Below are positions 1 to 8,579 of a stretch of 64,000 bases of DNA, piece by piece. The position numbers and the translations under genes are program-made. Source of the stretch: CAWAPS01 sp963783945 (GTDB taxonomy: Bacteria; Actinomycetota; Acidimicrobiia; Acidimicrobiales; Palsa-688); NCBI GenBank assembly GCA_963783945.1, contig CAWAPS010000032.1, positions 434,001 to 498,000 on the forward strand. The letters are read 5' to 3'. Under the pieces are notes generated by a model. It searched no databases. It was not told the DNA's origin and was given only the letters and a program-made list of their open reading frames with translations. Position 1 is the stretch's first letter. Each line of letters opens with the position of its first letter.

Positions 1-15
1 GACCGGCAAGGCGGC

Positions 16-786
16 TCACGTCCGGGATAGCACTTCTTCCCAAAGCGCCCGGTAGGCGGCAGCGGCGGCGCTCCGGGGAGCGAAGTGCTCGATCGGTGCC
101 CGGTGGATTCCCATCTGCTCCAGGACTGTGGCGGCCGGGATCTCGGTCGAGAGGACCTCGGGACGCAGCCCGGCGAGCTCCCCGATTATTTGCGTGTGGA
201 CCTTGCGCCGGTGGTCGACCATGGAGAAGAAGGCCAGCAATTGGGGGCGCCTGGGGTTGTGGTGGTGAGAACCTGTTTGTCGCGCTGACGGACCCAACTT
301 GGCGTCGAAGAACTGCTCCATCTGATCGAGGGTGCGGGCCGGGAGGGGCGCCGGAACCATGGGGACGAGGACCACCGATGCCGCCTCGAACACACTCTCG
401 GACACGAGCGAGAGGCTCGGGGGGCAATCCAGGATGATGCAGTCGTAGTCGTGCCGCAGCGGGGCGAGGACTCGCGCCAGCCGCCGGGTCGGTCTCTTGG
501 CCTGGTCGAGGTGCAGGTCCATGTGGCGGTAGGACAAGTCGGAGGGGAGCAGATCGAGTCCTTCGAAGTCGGTGCCGCGGATCAGCCGACTGACGACGCT
601 CCGGCCGCGCACGAGAGCATGGCCGCCGCCCTTCACCCTCGGCTTCACCCGAAACAGAAAGGTCGCAGCACCTTGAGGATCGAGGTCCCACACGAGCGTG
701 CGCGCCCCCGCTGCCGCGCTCAAGTACGCGAGGTTGACCGCAGTGGTCGTCTTCCCCACTCCTCCTTTGATGCTGTAGGTCGCCAT
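16..786 (-). CDS. ParA/MinD-family partition ATPase (orphan)
   Basis: A 256-residue ParA-type P-loop ATPase. Seen: deviant Walker A KGGVGKTT (residues 7-14), the DPQG motif (Asp36) and Walker B IILDCPP (Asp120). These are the hallmarks of ATPases that dimerise on nucleoid DNA and position plasmids, chromosomes or large protein/polymer assemblies. The ATG at 786 puts the P-loop at the very N-terminus, as is usual for Soj/ParA, and lies 8 bases after the stop of the CHAD gene, so the two are probably cotranscribed. An in-frame GTG sits one codon upstream. No ParB gene or parS-like site is visible here, but the window ends just past the stop codon, so a partner could lie outside. The cargo is unknown; the CHAD neighbour suggests polyphosphate granules (inference). 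Confidence 0.9.
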   Translation of the reverse strand: MATYSIKGGVGKTTTAVNLAYLSAAAGARTLVWDLDPQGAATFLFRVKPRVKGGGHALVRGRSVVSRLIRGTDFEGLDLLPSDLSYRHMDLHLDQAKRPTRRLARVLAPLRHDYDCIILDCPPSLSLVSESVFEAASVVLVPMVPAPLPARTLDQMEQFFDAKLGPSARQTGSHHHNPRRPQLLAFFSMVDHRRKVHTQIIGELAGLRPEVLSTEIPAATVLEQMGIHRAPIEHFAPRSAAAAAYRALWEEVLSRT

Positions 787-794
787 CACCTTCG

Positions 795-2363
795 TCAGGG
801 GGTGCTCCTCTCGGCTCTCGAAAGCAGATGATCGAACCTCCGGCGATTCGCGGCGGAAGCGAACCGCTGGAACCGAGAGGCGAACTCCTCGCGCGCCCGC
901 TTCTGGCGATTCTCCTGAGCCTCCGCCAGCTGGCCCATGGCCATCAGCGTCATTGCCGTCGCCGCCCGGGAATCGAAGAGGTCGTCGGCGATCGATCGCA
1001 ATGCGGCCGCCTGGACCTGGCAATCCTGGTATTCGCCGAGGTTGTCCTGCAGAGCCTTCAGTTCCCGGACGACGACCAACCGCTCGTCATCGGGATACAG
1101 CATCTGGAAAGACTCGAGCAGGTAGCGGAGCTCCTTGGCCCTCTTGCGCAGGTCGTGCAGCGCCTCGGGTGGCGAGCTGTCGTCTATGGCCTTGCCCCGG
1201 CGCAGCACCCGCCGGAGGGCCCGGGCGATGTACTCGTCAGCCACATCTCCGATCGGCCGGTGGGCATCAGGGGAGCCCTCGGCTTCGACCGGCAGTCCGC
1301 CGATCTTCCGCCAGGCCACCAGTAGATCGCGGTAGCGATCGGAATCCAGCATCTGGTTCAGGTCCAGCTGGGCGGCCCGGCGGCGGCTCTCCAGGTACGA
1401 GCGCAGGGAATCCAGGTCGTGGTCGGTCTCGGCGGCCAGCTCCTCGAGATGGACGTCGAGATCGCGGACCGGCCCGGTCACCGCACCCAGCCAGCCCAGC
1501 TCGGCGGCGAGCCATCGGGCTGGTTCGAGGGGAAGCACACTGTGGGCCTGGCGGAGCAAGGACCGGGTGCGCCGCAGAGCCACCCGGAAGTCGTGGAGGA
1601 ACTCGATGTCCAGGTGTTCCCGCGTGCCGAGCTCGTTGGAGAGCATCTGCTCCCGCAATCGATCGAGGATGATCGATACCGCGTCGCTGGCAGGAATGCT
1701 CCTCTTGAGCTCGACTGCGCCCCCTGGCTTCGATCCCGGCTCGGACCGCCTGAGAAGCCGGAGGGCCAGGGTGGGAAGCGGTTCATCGACGGTCGTCAAG
1801 CCGGCTCGCTCCAGCGAGGCGGCCACCCGGGCCGCCACCTTGTCGTAGCCCCGCACCGGGTTGACCGTCACCAGGCGGATCAGATGATGACCGGATTGGC
1901 CTCCGCCTCCGATCAGGTACCGCTCGAGCAGGACCCGGGCCGTGGTCTTTTGCTCGTCGTCCACGACGGCCAGGCGCTGGAGCCGCGCCTCCATCTCTAC
2001 TTGGGGCAGAAGCCGCCGCCCTTCCAGCGCGGCCGCTAGTCGAGCCCAGATCGGGGTCGATGGCAGGTCGGACGCGAACGACGGAAGCCCTGGCACCGAT
2101 ACCACCGACTCAGCCGCTCCTGAGTGCCGACCCCGAAGGGTCAGGGTGACCCCGCCGCCAGACCCGGTCCCGTGCCGCTCCTCGTCCACCTCCAGCAGCC
2201 AGCCCGCCTCGTACAACCGCCAGTCCGCGGTGTCGAGATAGGTCCGGTGCACAGGGTTCGCAGGGGCGACGTCGACCGTCGCGTGCTCGGTGACGAGCGC
2301 GACCACGGCCTTGGTCGGCATGCGAGCCGGGATGCGGAAGCGAAGTGGTGATGGAAGAGCCAT
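795..2363 (-). CDS. CYTH-CHAD domain protein
   Basis: A 522-residue protein with an N-terminal CYTH (triphosphate tunnel) region to about residue 200 and a C-terminal CHAD helical domain (about 225-510). CHAD is recognised by its paired His/Arg/Lys motifs, FLHDFRVALRRTRS and LHDLRKRAKELRY. CHAD domains bind polyphosphate and can target proteins to polyphosphate granules. CYTH enzymes hydrolyse triphosphates through an N-terminal ExExK motif. Here the corresponding segment reads RFRIPARM, without the acidic pair, so triphosphatase activity is doubtful even though the later YLDTADWRL strand motif is kept. First gene of a two-gene unit with the ParA gene. Domain assignment is firm; the substrate is inferred. 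Confidence 0.9.
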   Translation of the reverse strand: MALPSPLRFRIPARMPTKAVVALVTEHATVDVAPANPVHRTYLDTADWRLYEAGWLLEVDEERHGTGSGGGVTLTLRGRHSGAAESVVSVPGLPSFASDLPSTPIWARLAAALEGRRLLPQVEMEARLQRLAVVDDEQKTTARVLLERYLIGGGGQSGHHLIRLVTVNPVRGYDKVAARVAASLERAGLTTVDEPLPTLALRLLRRSEPGSKPGGAVELKRSIPASDAVSIILDRLREQMLSNELGTREHLDIEFLHDFRVALRRTRSLLRQAHSVLPLEPARWLAAELGWLGAVTGPVRDLDVHLEELAAETDHDLDSLRSYLESRRRAAQLDLNQMLDSDRYRDLLVAWRKIGGLPVEAEGSPDAHRPIGDVADEYIARALRRVLRRGKAIDDSSPPEALHDLRKRAKELRYLLESFQMLYPDDERLVVVRELKALQDNLGEYQDCQVQAAALRSIADDLFDSRAATAMTLMAMGQLAEAQENRQKRAREEFASRFQRFASAANRRRFDHLLSRAERSTP

Positions 2364-2376
2364 GAAAGAATTCCCA

Positions 2377-2391
2377 CCGGCGCGGCGCCGG
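2377..2391. other. GC-rich perfect palindrome, possible hairpin
   Basis: CCGGCGC-G-GCGCCGG, a perfect 7-bp inverted repeat with a one-base centre. It lies between the MarR-VOC gene (about 130 bp past its stop) and the start of the CYTH-CHAD gene, both on the minus strand. No T-run follows, so it is a weak terminator or operator candidate only. The rest of the 160-bp gap shows nothing I recognise. Confidence 0.25.
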
Positions 2392-2523
2392 GGAGCAACT
2401 CGGATCCCAGCCGGCGGCGGCCGCTGGCCGGTTACTCGGGCGAAGCCGGAAAATGTGAAGAGGAGATTCTAGTCCGGTCAGACGCCTGGCACGCCTCACC
2501 CAACCACTGGATCCGGCGGCGTG

Positions 2524-3399
2524 TCAGTCTCCCGTCGCCTGCCAGAGCCCAAAGAGGTTGCCCGCCGGGTCGCGGAACAGGCCGATCCGCAGGTTTCCCT
2601 CCGGTCGTGCCGCCTCGACGATCTCCCCGCCATTGCCCGATACGGCACGAAGCATCGCGTCCACGTCGTCGACGTAGATGTACGGCAGAAGGCCGGGTTG
2701 GCGAGAAGGCAGCTGGTCCACCATCCAGGCGCCACCCACATGACCGGAACCGTCGTCGAAGGTCGGGCGGGCGCTGTCCTCGCCCCTCACTTCCCACCCA
2801 AACACGCGGCGGTAGAAGCGAGCGGCCCGCCCGACGTCGCCGGCCGGTATGTGGATGTAGGAGATACCGTTGCGCCGGGCCAGCCCGTGAGCGACCCCGT
2901 GGGCCGGCGGGCCGGTGTCTGCCCCGTGTACCACATCGTCCGGGTCGGCGCGGTCAGCGGCCGGGCCGGCGGAGCCGGCTAAGCGGACCATGAGCTCGCC
3001 GGCCAGGCGCAATAGTTCACGCTCGGTGGCCGTGAGAAGGGAGCTCATGGCTGAGGCCAACCAGAGGTCGCGTCGCCGCACGTCGGCGTGGAACAGGCGA
3101 AGGCCTTCACCGGTGATGGCCAGCAGGGACGAGCGACCGTCGTCGGGGTGAGGCTCCCGGGTGATGAGGCCCTCACTCTCCAGGCTCGAGAGGGCTCGGG
3201 TCAACGACTGTGGCTGGATCCGCTCCGCCGCCGCGAGGTCGCCGGGAGTGCAGGCCCCGTTACGCCTGAGGTGAGCCAGGACGGAGAACTGCTGCTGGGT
3301 GAGGCCCCCGTAACCGCGAGCCAGGCGCATGCGCCGGGACAGCCGGGTGGCGCCGCGGCGCAGGGTGCTGGCGGCCACCAGAGACTCGTCTTCGTTCAT
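2524..3399 (-). CDS. MarR-type regulator fused to a VOC (glyoxalase-fold) domain
   Basis: A 291-residue two-domain protein. Residues about 1-145 form a MarR winged helix: the LTQQQFSVLAHL helix, recognition helix region IQPQSLTRALSSLESEGL, and the wing REPHPDDGRSSLLAIT. Residues about 172-291 form one VOC/glyoxalase module (ISYIHIPAGDVGRAARFYRRV at the start, FRDPAGNLFGLWQ at the end). The linker is Ala/Asp-rich. VOC domains of this kind bind small ligands or antibiotics, so a ligand-sensing repressor is the simplest reading (inference). It diverges from the GT39 gene, with 91 bp between the starts. The single open frame across both halves makes a fusion artefact unlikely. Confidence 0.85.
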   Translation of the reverse strand: MNEDESLVAASTLRRGATRLSRRMRLARGYGGLTQQQFSVLAHLRRNGACTPGDLAAAERIQPQSLTRALSSLESEGLITREPHPDDGRSSLLAITGEGLRLFHADVRRRDLWLASAMSSLLTATERELLRLAGELMVRLAGSAGPAADRADPDDVVHGADTGPPAHGVAHGLARRNGISYIHIPAGDVGRAARFYRRVFGWEVRGEDSARPTFDDGSGHVGGAWMVDQLPSRQPGLLPYIYVDDVDAMLRAVSGNGGEIVEAARPEGNLRIGLFRDPAGNLFGLWQATGD

Positions 3400-3490
3400 C
3401 GTGGCGATCCTACGTCATGGCTTACCAAGTTGCTCCCCCATAACCGACACAATTAGCCGGCCAGCAGGTCTTATTAGTACGCTCAAGCTT

Positions 3491-5398
3491 ATGAAATCCA
3501 TCCGGTGGGATTGGTGGCGATCTCCTGACGACCAGCCGCCGTGGGCCCGACCCGCCCTGCTCGGCCTGACCCTGGCGGCGGGCATCCTCTACGGGTGGAA
3601 CGCCGCCGGCAACGTGGAGATCTTCTACGCCGCCGCCGACCGAAGCATGTCGATGAGCTGGCACAACTTCTTCTTCGCCGCATTCGACCCGGCGGGCACC
3701 GTCACCGTCGACAAGCTGCCCGGAGCGCTGTGGCTCCAGGCCGCCGCGGTCCGTCTGTTTGGTGTGCACCCCTGGGCCATCGTCCTGCCCCAGGTGCTCG
3801 AGGGAATGGCAGCGGTGCTCGTCCTGTACCACGCCGTCCGCCGGCTGGCCGGCCCGCTCGCCGGCACCTTCGCCGCCGGCGTGCTGGTCCTGTCCCCGGC
3901 AACTGTCGCCCTCAACCGGGGCAACATCCCGGACACGTTGATGGTCCTGCTCGTGCTGCTAGCCGCCGACGCCACGATCACGGCGACCATCACCGGCCGG
4001 CTGCGCAGCCTGGTGGCCGCAGCGGTCTGGGTCGGCCTGGCCTTCCAGGCCAAGATGGTGGAGGCCTGGCTGGTCCTACCGGCGCTCGCCCTGGTCTATC
4101 TCCTCGCCGGACCGGGTGTTTGGGGCCGGCGCGCTTTGCGGCTGGCGGGTACAGCGGTGGTCACCGCAGCCGTCTCCCTGAGCTGGATGGTGTTGGTTTC
4201 GCGGTGGCCCGCCTCTCACCGCCCCTACGTGGACGGGAGCACCGGGAACTCGATCTTCAGCCAGGTCTTCGTTTACAACGGATTTGGGCGCCTGGATCAG
4301 CCATCGCCGAACCAGCTGTTGACCAAGGCCATAGGGCTGACCCTCGGCTCGGCGCCGCCGGCCTGGAACCGGCTGCTGACAGGGGCCTACGGCCGCGACA
4401 CGGCATGGTTGATACCGGCTTCGTTGATCGCGCTGGTCGGCACCTTCTACGCCAGGCGCCACGCCGGGCGAACCGACCTCCTGCGCGCCGGCTCCCTTCT
4501 CTGGGGCACCTGGTTGATCGTGCTTCTCGTGGTGTTCAGCGCCAGCTCCTCCATCAACCCCTACTACACGGCCGCCCTGTCGCCGGCGATCGCCGGCCTG
4601 CTCGGAATCGGGGCGGCTGTGGCATGGGAGGGACGAAAGACCGTGGCCGCAAGGGTCACGGTGGCGGCCACGGCTGCGATCACGTGCGGGTATGCGGCTT
4701 GGCTCGTCCCCTCGGGAGGGGTCGGCCTGGTTGCCGGCCTGTCCGTCGCCGCGGTGGTGCTCGGTCTGGCAGCCGTCGGGGCTCTACTCGCTTCGGTCAG
4801 CCGGCCCGGCAGGGAACCGCCAGGGCTACGGGCGCAAGCTCCGGCGGTGCCGGGTTCGGCTTCGGTCGAGGCGGCAAGGGCGGCGGTGGGAGGTGACCGG
4901 GGCCCCCTGGTCGCCTTCGTGCTCGCCTGCGTGGCCATTTTGGTCGTCCCGGTAGTGGCGTCGCTGTCGGTCGTGGCCAAGGACTTCGGCCCGTTCGATA
5001 CTCCGTTCGAATCGGTGGCCGCCTCGTCGGCCGCCCGTGACCTTGGTGCCACGGCCAAACAGGTCATACCCCTCCTCCCGGCTCTGGAGCGGCGGTTGCC
5101 CGGGCAGACCGACCTGATGGCGACCCAGACGTCGGCCGTCGCCGCCCCGTTCATCTACGACACCGGGCAGGAGGTGCTGCCGATCGGTGGGTACAGCGGG
5201 TCGATCCCCGAGCCATCGCTCACGGCCCTCCGGGCCGCCATCGCCCGGGGCGAGGTCCACATCGTTGTCCAGGCCCCGAAGGTCGAAGACCCACGCCTCG
5301 TCTGGGTCGCGGGCCACTGCCTGGCCGTCGACAATGGGCAAAAAGCGGCGACGGCCAGCGGACTGCGTTTTGCCGTGTATTTCTGCGGGCGCCTGTGA
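3491..5398 (+). CDS. GT39/ArnT-like polyprenyl-phosphate glycosyltransferase, membrane
   Basis: A 635-residue multi-pass membrane protein of the dolichyl-phosphate-mannose/ArnT glycosyltransferase family. Seen: an N-terminal helix, an acidic first extracytoplasmic loop (FDPAGTVTVDKLPG), then repeated hydrophobic segments and the conserved RGNIPDTLMVLL helix. A soluble C-terminal domain (about 525-635) contains the IGGYSG segment, as in actinobacterial homologues. Such enzymes move sugars from a lipid-phosphate carrier to proteins or envelope glycolipids outside the membrane. The start ATGAAATCC was chosen because the frame upstream of it runs back through the divergent MarR-VOC gene. The acceptor cannot be told from sequence. 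Confidence 0.85.
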   Translation: MKSIRWDWWRSPDDQPPWARPALLGLTLAAGILYGWNAAGNVEIFYAAADRSMSMSWHNFFFAAFDPAGTVTVDKLPGALWLQAAAVRLFGVHPWAIVLPQVLEGMAAVLVLYHAVRRLAGPLAGTFAAGVLVLSPATVALNRGNIPDTLMVLLVLLAADATITATITGRLRSLVAAAVWVGLAFQAKMVEAWLVLPALALVYLLAGPGVWGRRALRLAGTAVVTAAVSLSWMVLVSRWPASHRPYVDGSTGNSIFSQVFVYNGFGRLDQPSPNQLLTKAIGLTLGSAPPAWNRLLTGAYGRDTAWLIPASLIALVGTFYARRHAGRTDLLRAGSLLWGTWLIVLLVVFSASSSINPYYTAALSPAIAGLLGIGAAVAWEGRKTVAARVTVAATAAITCGYAAWLVPSGGVGLVAGLSVAAVVLGLAAVGALLASVSRPGREPPGLRAQAPAVPGSASVEAARAAVGGDRGPLVAFVLACVAILVVPVVASLSVVAKDFGPFDTPFESVAASSAARDLGATAKQVIPLLPALERRLPGQTDLMATQTSAVAAPFIYDTGQEVLPIGGYSGSIPEPSLTALRAAIARGEVHIVVQAPKVEDPRLVWVAGHCLAVDNGQKAATASGLRFAVYFCGRL

Positions 5399-5421
5399 CA
5401 AAACATCTGTAGCCGCCGGGT

Positions 5422-5440
5422 GGCGCGTGCGCGACGCGCC
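5422..5440. terminator. Hairpin between convergent genes
   Basis: GGCGCGT-GCGCG-ACGCGCC forms a perfect 7-bp stem with a 5-base loop, lengthened by partly pairing CCGGGT/CGCCGG flanks. It lies in the 64-bp gap between the GT39 gene and the convergent lipoyl-like gene, so it could terminate both. There is no clear T-tract. Confidence 0.45.
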
Positions 5441-5462
5441 CGCCGGTCCCTTTCCGCAGGCC

Positions 5463-5729
5463 CTAAGCCTCCCTCAACCACGCCACCGGCTGACCCTTGG
5501 TGAGCCGCTCGCCGTCGTGAGCCAGCGCACCCATGAAGTGGCCCGAGAACCCTGACCTCACCTCGGCGTCACCGACCGTACCGAGCAAAGTCCCGACTTC
5601 GACCCACTCCCTCGGCGTCTCGCCAACAACGGGAACGAACACCCCGGTTGCGGGACTGACGACGATGCGCTCGAGAACGTGGAGGGACTCCCCACCGTCG
5701 TAGAAACGGAGGAGAGACCAGGCCGTCAT
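5463..5729 (-). CDS. Small biotin/lipoyl-like (barrel-sandwich) domain protein
   Basis: An 88-residue protein starting MTAWSLLRF. The pattern VVSPATGVFVP...EWVEVGTLLGTV...VRSGFSGHFMGALAHDGERLTKGQPVAWL is that of a biotinyl/lipoyl-type barrel-sandwich hybrid: a hinge-like Gly turn, a central repeat and a closing strand. The usual modified lysine of an MKM or DKA turn is not obvious; the turn reads SGFSGHFMG. It may therefore be a non-biotinylated relative. The frame stays open to 5999, but the upstream part is low in family-like signal, so I prefer the internal ATG. It is divergent from the SCP2 operon and could share its 285-bp control region. Confidence 0.55.
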   Translation of the reverse strand: MTAWSLLRFYDGGESLHVLERIVVSPATGVFVPVVGETPREWVEVGTLLGTVGDAEVRSGFSGHFMGALAHDGERLTKGQPVAWLREA

Positions 5730-6014
5730 CTCGGCTCGGCAGGACGTTTGGCACTCTCCCTGCCGCGAAGGCGGGAGCTCGACGCTGGTCGACGTCACAG
5801 CCGGCCCCGTATCCAGCAGCGCATCTGATCGAACATGGCCCGCCCTCCACTTTCCCTCGCCGACGCCGGTCTTTGCCATGAGGACGCGGCCGGCGACGGC
5901 GGGAGATACGTCCTCCGGCTGTATTTGGCTCGTCGCCGGCCCGGCTCTTAACCAGATGTAGGTACCCGCCGCGTTGCCCTGGACATCAGAGGCAGACAAG
6001 GAGCCCCACCCGCC

Positions 6015-6404
6015 ATGAGCACTTTCGTCTCATCCGAACAGGCCCAGAGCGTCTTCACTGAGCTGTTCACCATCCTGCTGGACGACGACGCGTTCCGGTC
6101 GACCCTCCAGAAGTCCCATCTGTCACTGCACCTGATACAGCACCACCCGGACGTGGAGCTGTTCGTCACGGCCGATGGAGTGCGGGCGGGATCGCCGGCG
6201 TCGCCGGCTGCTATCCGGATGAAGATGTCGTCCGATACCGCTCATGCCCTCTGGAAGGGCAACCTGCTGATGCCTCTGGCCGTGGCCACCGGGCGGGTCC
6301 GCATAAAAGGCAGCATCTCCAAGGTGCTCGAGTTCGTGCCGCGCTTGCAGCCGGCGTTCGATCGCTATTCCGAGGTCGCGGCGAGCCACGGGGTGTCCGC
6401 CTGA
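6015..6404 (+). CDS. SCP2 sterol-transfer-family lipid-binding protein
   Basis: A 129-residue single-domain protein of the SCP2 type. Seen: the strand pattern VELFVTADGVRAG, the amphipathic segment IRMKMSSDTAHALWKGNL, and the near-terminal VRIKGSISKVLEF. SCP2 domains have a hydrophobic tunnel for acyl-CoAs, sterols or fatty acids. It is the first gene of a coupled operon with an acyl-CoA dehydrogenase (TGATG overlap), so it likely presents an acyl substrate to that enzyme (inference). An AAGGAG sequence lies 11 bases before the ATG. Confidence 0.85.
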   Translation: MSTFVSSEQAQSVFTELFTILLDDDAFRSTLQKSHLSLHLIQHHPDVELFVTADGVRAGSPASPAAIRMKMSSDTAHALWKGNLLMPLAVATGRVRIKGSISKVLEFVPRLQPAFDRYSEVAASHGVSA

Positions 6405-7654
6405 TGACCCTCGACCACGCACTTGACGGGCTTCAGATGGGTCCCACGACTTCGCTGTTCCCGGGGTCGGACAACCTGCCGGAGGACATGGACCGGTTCC
6501 GCGCCTCGGTCCGGGCGTTCGTGGATGAGCACGTCCGGCCCAAGGTTGAGAATAACGATCGCGCGGCGGCTGAGGAGATGGATTGGGACCTCGTGCGCGC
6601 CGGTCACGACATGGGCCTGCTGCGACTCGTGGTCCCCGTCGAATATGGGGGCCTGGGCCGCGGCGTCGTCGGGGTGGCGGTGGCGCTCGAGGAGATCGCA
6701 GCCGCCTGCGCCGGTACGGCCCTCATCTTCGGCGCCACGCTGCTCGGGCAGGCACCCCTCCTGCTCTCGGGGGACCCCCAGCTGCAAGCCCGGTTCCTGC
6801 CGATGTTCGCGGGAGACGAGCCGGTGCTGGCGTGCAACGCCATCACCGAGGATGCCGCGGGCTGCGACCTGCTCATCCCGGACAGCGCGATTCACGCCGC
6901 GGACGTGGTCAGCGCTCGCCGTTGCGGCGACGACTACGTGTTGAACGGCCGGAAGCGGTTCATAACCAACGCCCGGTTCGCCGAGTTCGGGTGCGTCTAC
7001 GCCAACATCGAAGGCCATCCCGGGGCGACGGGGCTGACGGCCTTCATGGTTCCCCTCGATCTGCCCGGCGTCGAACGGGGCCCGGTGGCCGACAAGATGG
7101 GGTACCGGGCGTGCGTGGGCAGCGAGCTGATCTTCCGCGACGTGCGCGTCCCGGCCGCCAATGTGGTGGCCGGCGAGGGCAACGGGATGCTCATCAACGT
7201 CCAGCAGATGAACATGGCCCGCGCCACGGTCGCGGCCATTTCCACCGGAGTGGCCCGCGGCGCTTTCGAGCTGGCCCGGACCTTCTGCGCCGAGCGGGAA
7301 CAAGGCGGTGCACCCCTCTACCGCCACCAGTTCACCGCTCGGAAGCTGGCGGAGATGACCGCCAAGATCGACGCGTCCCGCCTGCTGTACATGCAGGCGG
7401 CTGAAGCGGCTGATACCCAACTGCCCGCCCCGTCCTATGAACCCGCAGTGGCCAAGCTGTTTGCCGACCGCATCGCCATCGAGGTGGCCCAGGAGGCCAT
7501 GTCCGTCATGGGCGCCAGGGGGTTCCTGCGGTCATACGCCATGGAGAAGTTCGTGCGGGACTCGTTCGGGGCCCGCATCTACGAAGGAACGCCCGAGGTT
7601 CTCGCCCTGGCCATAACTGAGGCCCTGTACACCGAGGCCGACGATGACTTCTGA
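6404..7654 (+). CDS. Acyl-CoA dehydrogenase
   Basis: A 416-residue FAD-dependent acyl-CoA dehydrogenase with the full fold: N-terminal helices, the central beta domain (LNGRKRFITNA, MGYRACVGSELIF) and the C-terminal helical domain. The C-terminal IYEGTPEVLAL carries the glutamate expected to act as catalytic base. Family members oxidise acyl-CoA or acyl-carrier thioesters at the alpha-beta bond. It overlaps SCP2 by TGATG and the next gene by 11 bases. That implies translational coupling and a dedicated substrate rather than general beta-oxidation. Confidence 0.9.
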   Translation: MTLDHALDGLQMGPTTSLFPGSDNLPEDMDRFRASVRAFVDEHVRPKVENNDRAAAEEMDWDLVRAGHDMGLLRLVVPVEYGGLGRGVVGVAVALEEIAAACAGTALIFGATLLGQAPLLLSGDPQLQARFLPMFAGDEPVLACNAITEDAAGCDLLIPDSAIHAADVVSARRCGDDYVLNGRKRFITNARFAEFGCVYANIEGHPGATGLTAFMVPLDLPGVERGPVADKMGYRACVGSELIFRDVRVPAANVVAGEGNGMLINVQQMNMARATVAAISTGVARGAFELARTFCAEREQGGAPLYRHQFTARKLAEMTAKIDASRLLYMQAAEAADTQLPAPSYEPAVAKLFADRIAIEVAQEAMSVMGARGFLRSYAMEKFVRDSFGARIYEGTPEVLALAITEALYTEADDDF

Positions 7655-8579
7655 CCAGCACCTGCCTGCCCTGTCGAACGGCGAGCGTCAAGGGCGCTAT
7701 GTGCAGGAGATCATCGAGCTGCACCGTCGCCTCCGCTTCGGCGGTCTGGCCCGGCACCTGCTGCGGGAAAAGTCGGCCTACGTGGCCGATCACGGTTTTG
7801 GCATGGTCAGCCTGGCGGCGCGCACGGAATGCATACCGCGCCGTTATCTGCTCGGCCTCGCCGGCTTCCGCCTGGCCCAGTACCTTCAGCTCGGCTACGC
7901 CAGCCCCAAGCTGGTCGCGGAGCGCAGCATGTTCTGTGAGCCCGTCTCGGCGTGGCACCCCTCCGACCTTCATTGCGTGGTCCTGGACTCCGAGGCCGGT
8001 GAGATCCTGGGATACGTAACCCTCAGCCACAACGGCGACAGTGAAGCCGTCGGCGTGCTCGATGGAAAGCGGCGGTCGTGGTTTCCCTGCGAGACGGCCC
8101 ACGGGATCGACCTGTTCGTCTCGGTGTCGGCCCCACCGACCTTGCTCTCGCGGGAAGTCCGCGAGATCAAGCGATTCGTGCATGCCCGGTCGCTTGGCGA
8201 CCGGAGTCGCCGTCTTCGGGTCAGTCTGGAGCTGCTGCTCGCCCTGTCCCGGACCATCGAAGCCGAGTACCCGGCCATACGGGCCCTGGTCGGCGACGTC
8301 GAGCCCCACCTGGCGCTCCGCCATCTCGTCATGGCGGGCCTGGACGTGAAGATGATCGAGGGCACCGTCCCCCGGCTCCCCACCGACGATCTGATGCATC
8401 CCCTGTACACAGCGCGATCGGTCGTTCAACCTTTCTTCGCCCTGGTTCCCGAGCACGGGCTGGTGAGTGAGCGGGTCCGTCGTATGGAACAGGCGGTGAG
8501 GAGCCATCGCGTCATGGAGGCCATCATCGACCTGAGCAGCATGCGCGGCACGGTCGAGACGTCGGAGGTGGCGGCGTGA
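7644..8579 (+). CDS. Putative GNAT-fold/autoinducer-synthase-like acyltransferase
   Basis: A 311-residue protein that I cannot place in a named family with certainty. The centre reads like a GNAT or LuxI/FeeM-type acyltransferase: an arginine/glutamate lead-in (ASPKLVAERSMFCEPV), consecutive core strands (LHCVVLDSEAGEILGYVTL), and a later REVREIKRFVHAR helix followed by long helices. No membrane segment or signal peptide is seen. Its place between an acyl-CoA dehydrogenase and an E1-like enzyme, overlapping both, suggests transfer of an acyl group to an amine or amino acid (inference). A structure prediction would decide the fold. Confidence 0.5.
   Translation: MTSDQHLPALSNGERQGRYVQEIIELHRRLRFGGLARHLLREKSAYVADHGFGMVSLAARTECIPRRYLLGLAGFRLAQYLQLGYASPKLVAERSMFCEPVSAWHPSDLHCVVLDSEAGEILGYVTLSHNGDSEAVGVLDGKRRSWFPCETAHGIDLFVSVSAPPTLLSREVREIKRFVHARSLGDRSRRLRVSLELLLALSRTIEAEYPAIRALVGDVEPHLALRHLVMAGLDVKMIEGTVPRLPTDDLMHPLYTARSVVQPFFALVPEHGLVSERVRRMEQAVRSHRVMEAIIDLSSMRGTVETSEVAA

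Noticed and set aside
5835..5951. A 38-codon frame upstream of the SCP2 operon, considered as a peptide substrate for the E1-like enzyme
   Set aside because: No ribosome site, Arg/Pro-rich tail and no conserved C-terminal residue; not enough support.
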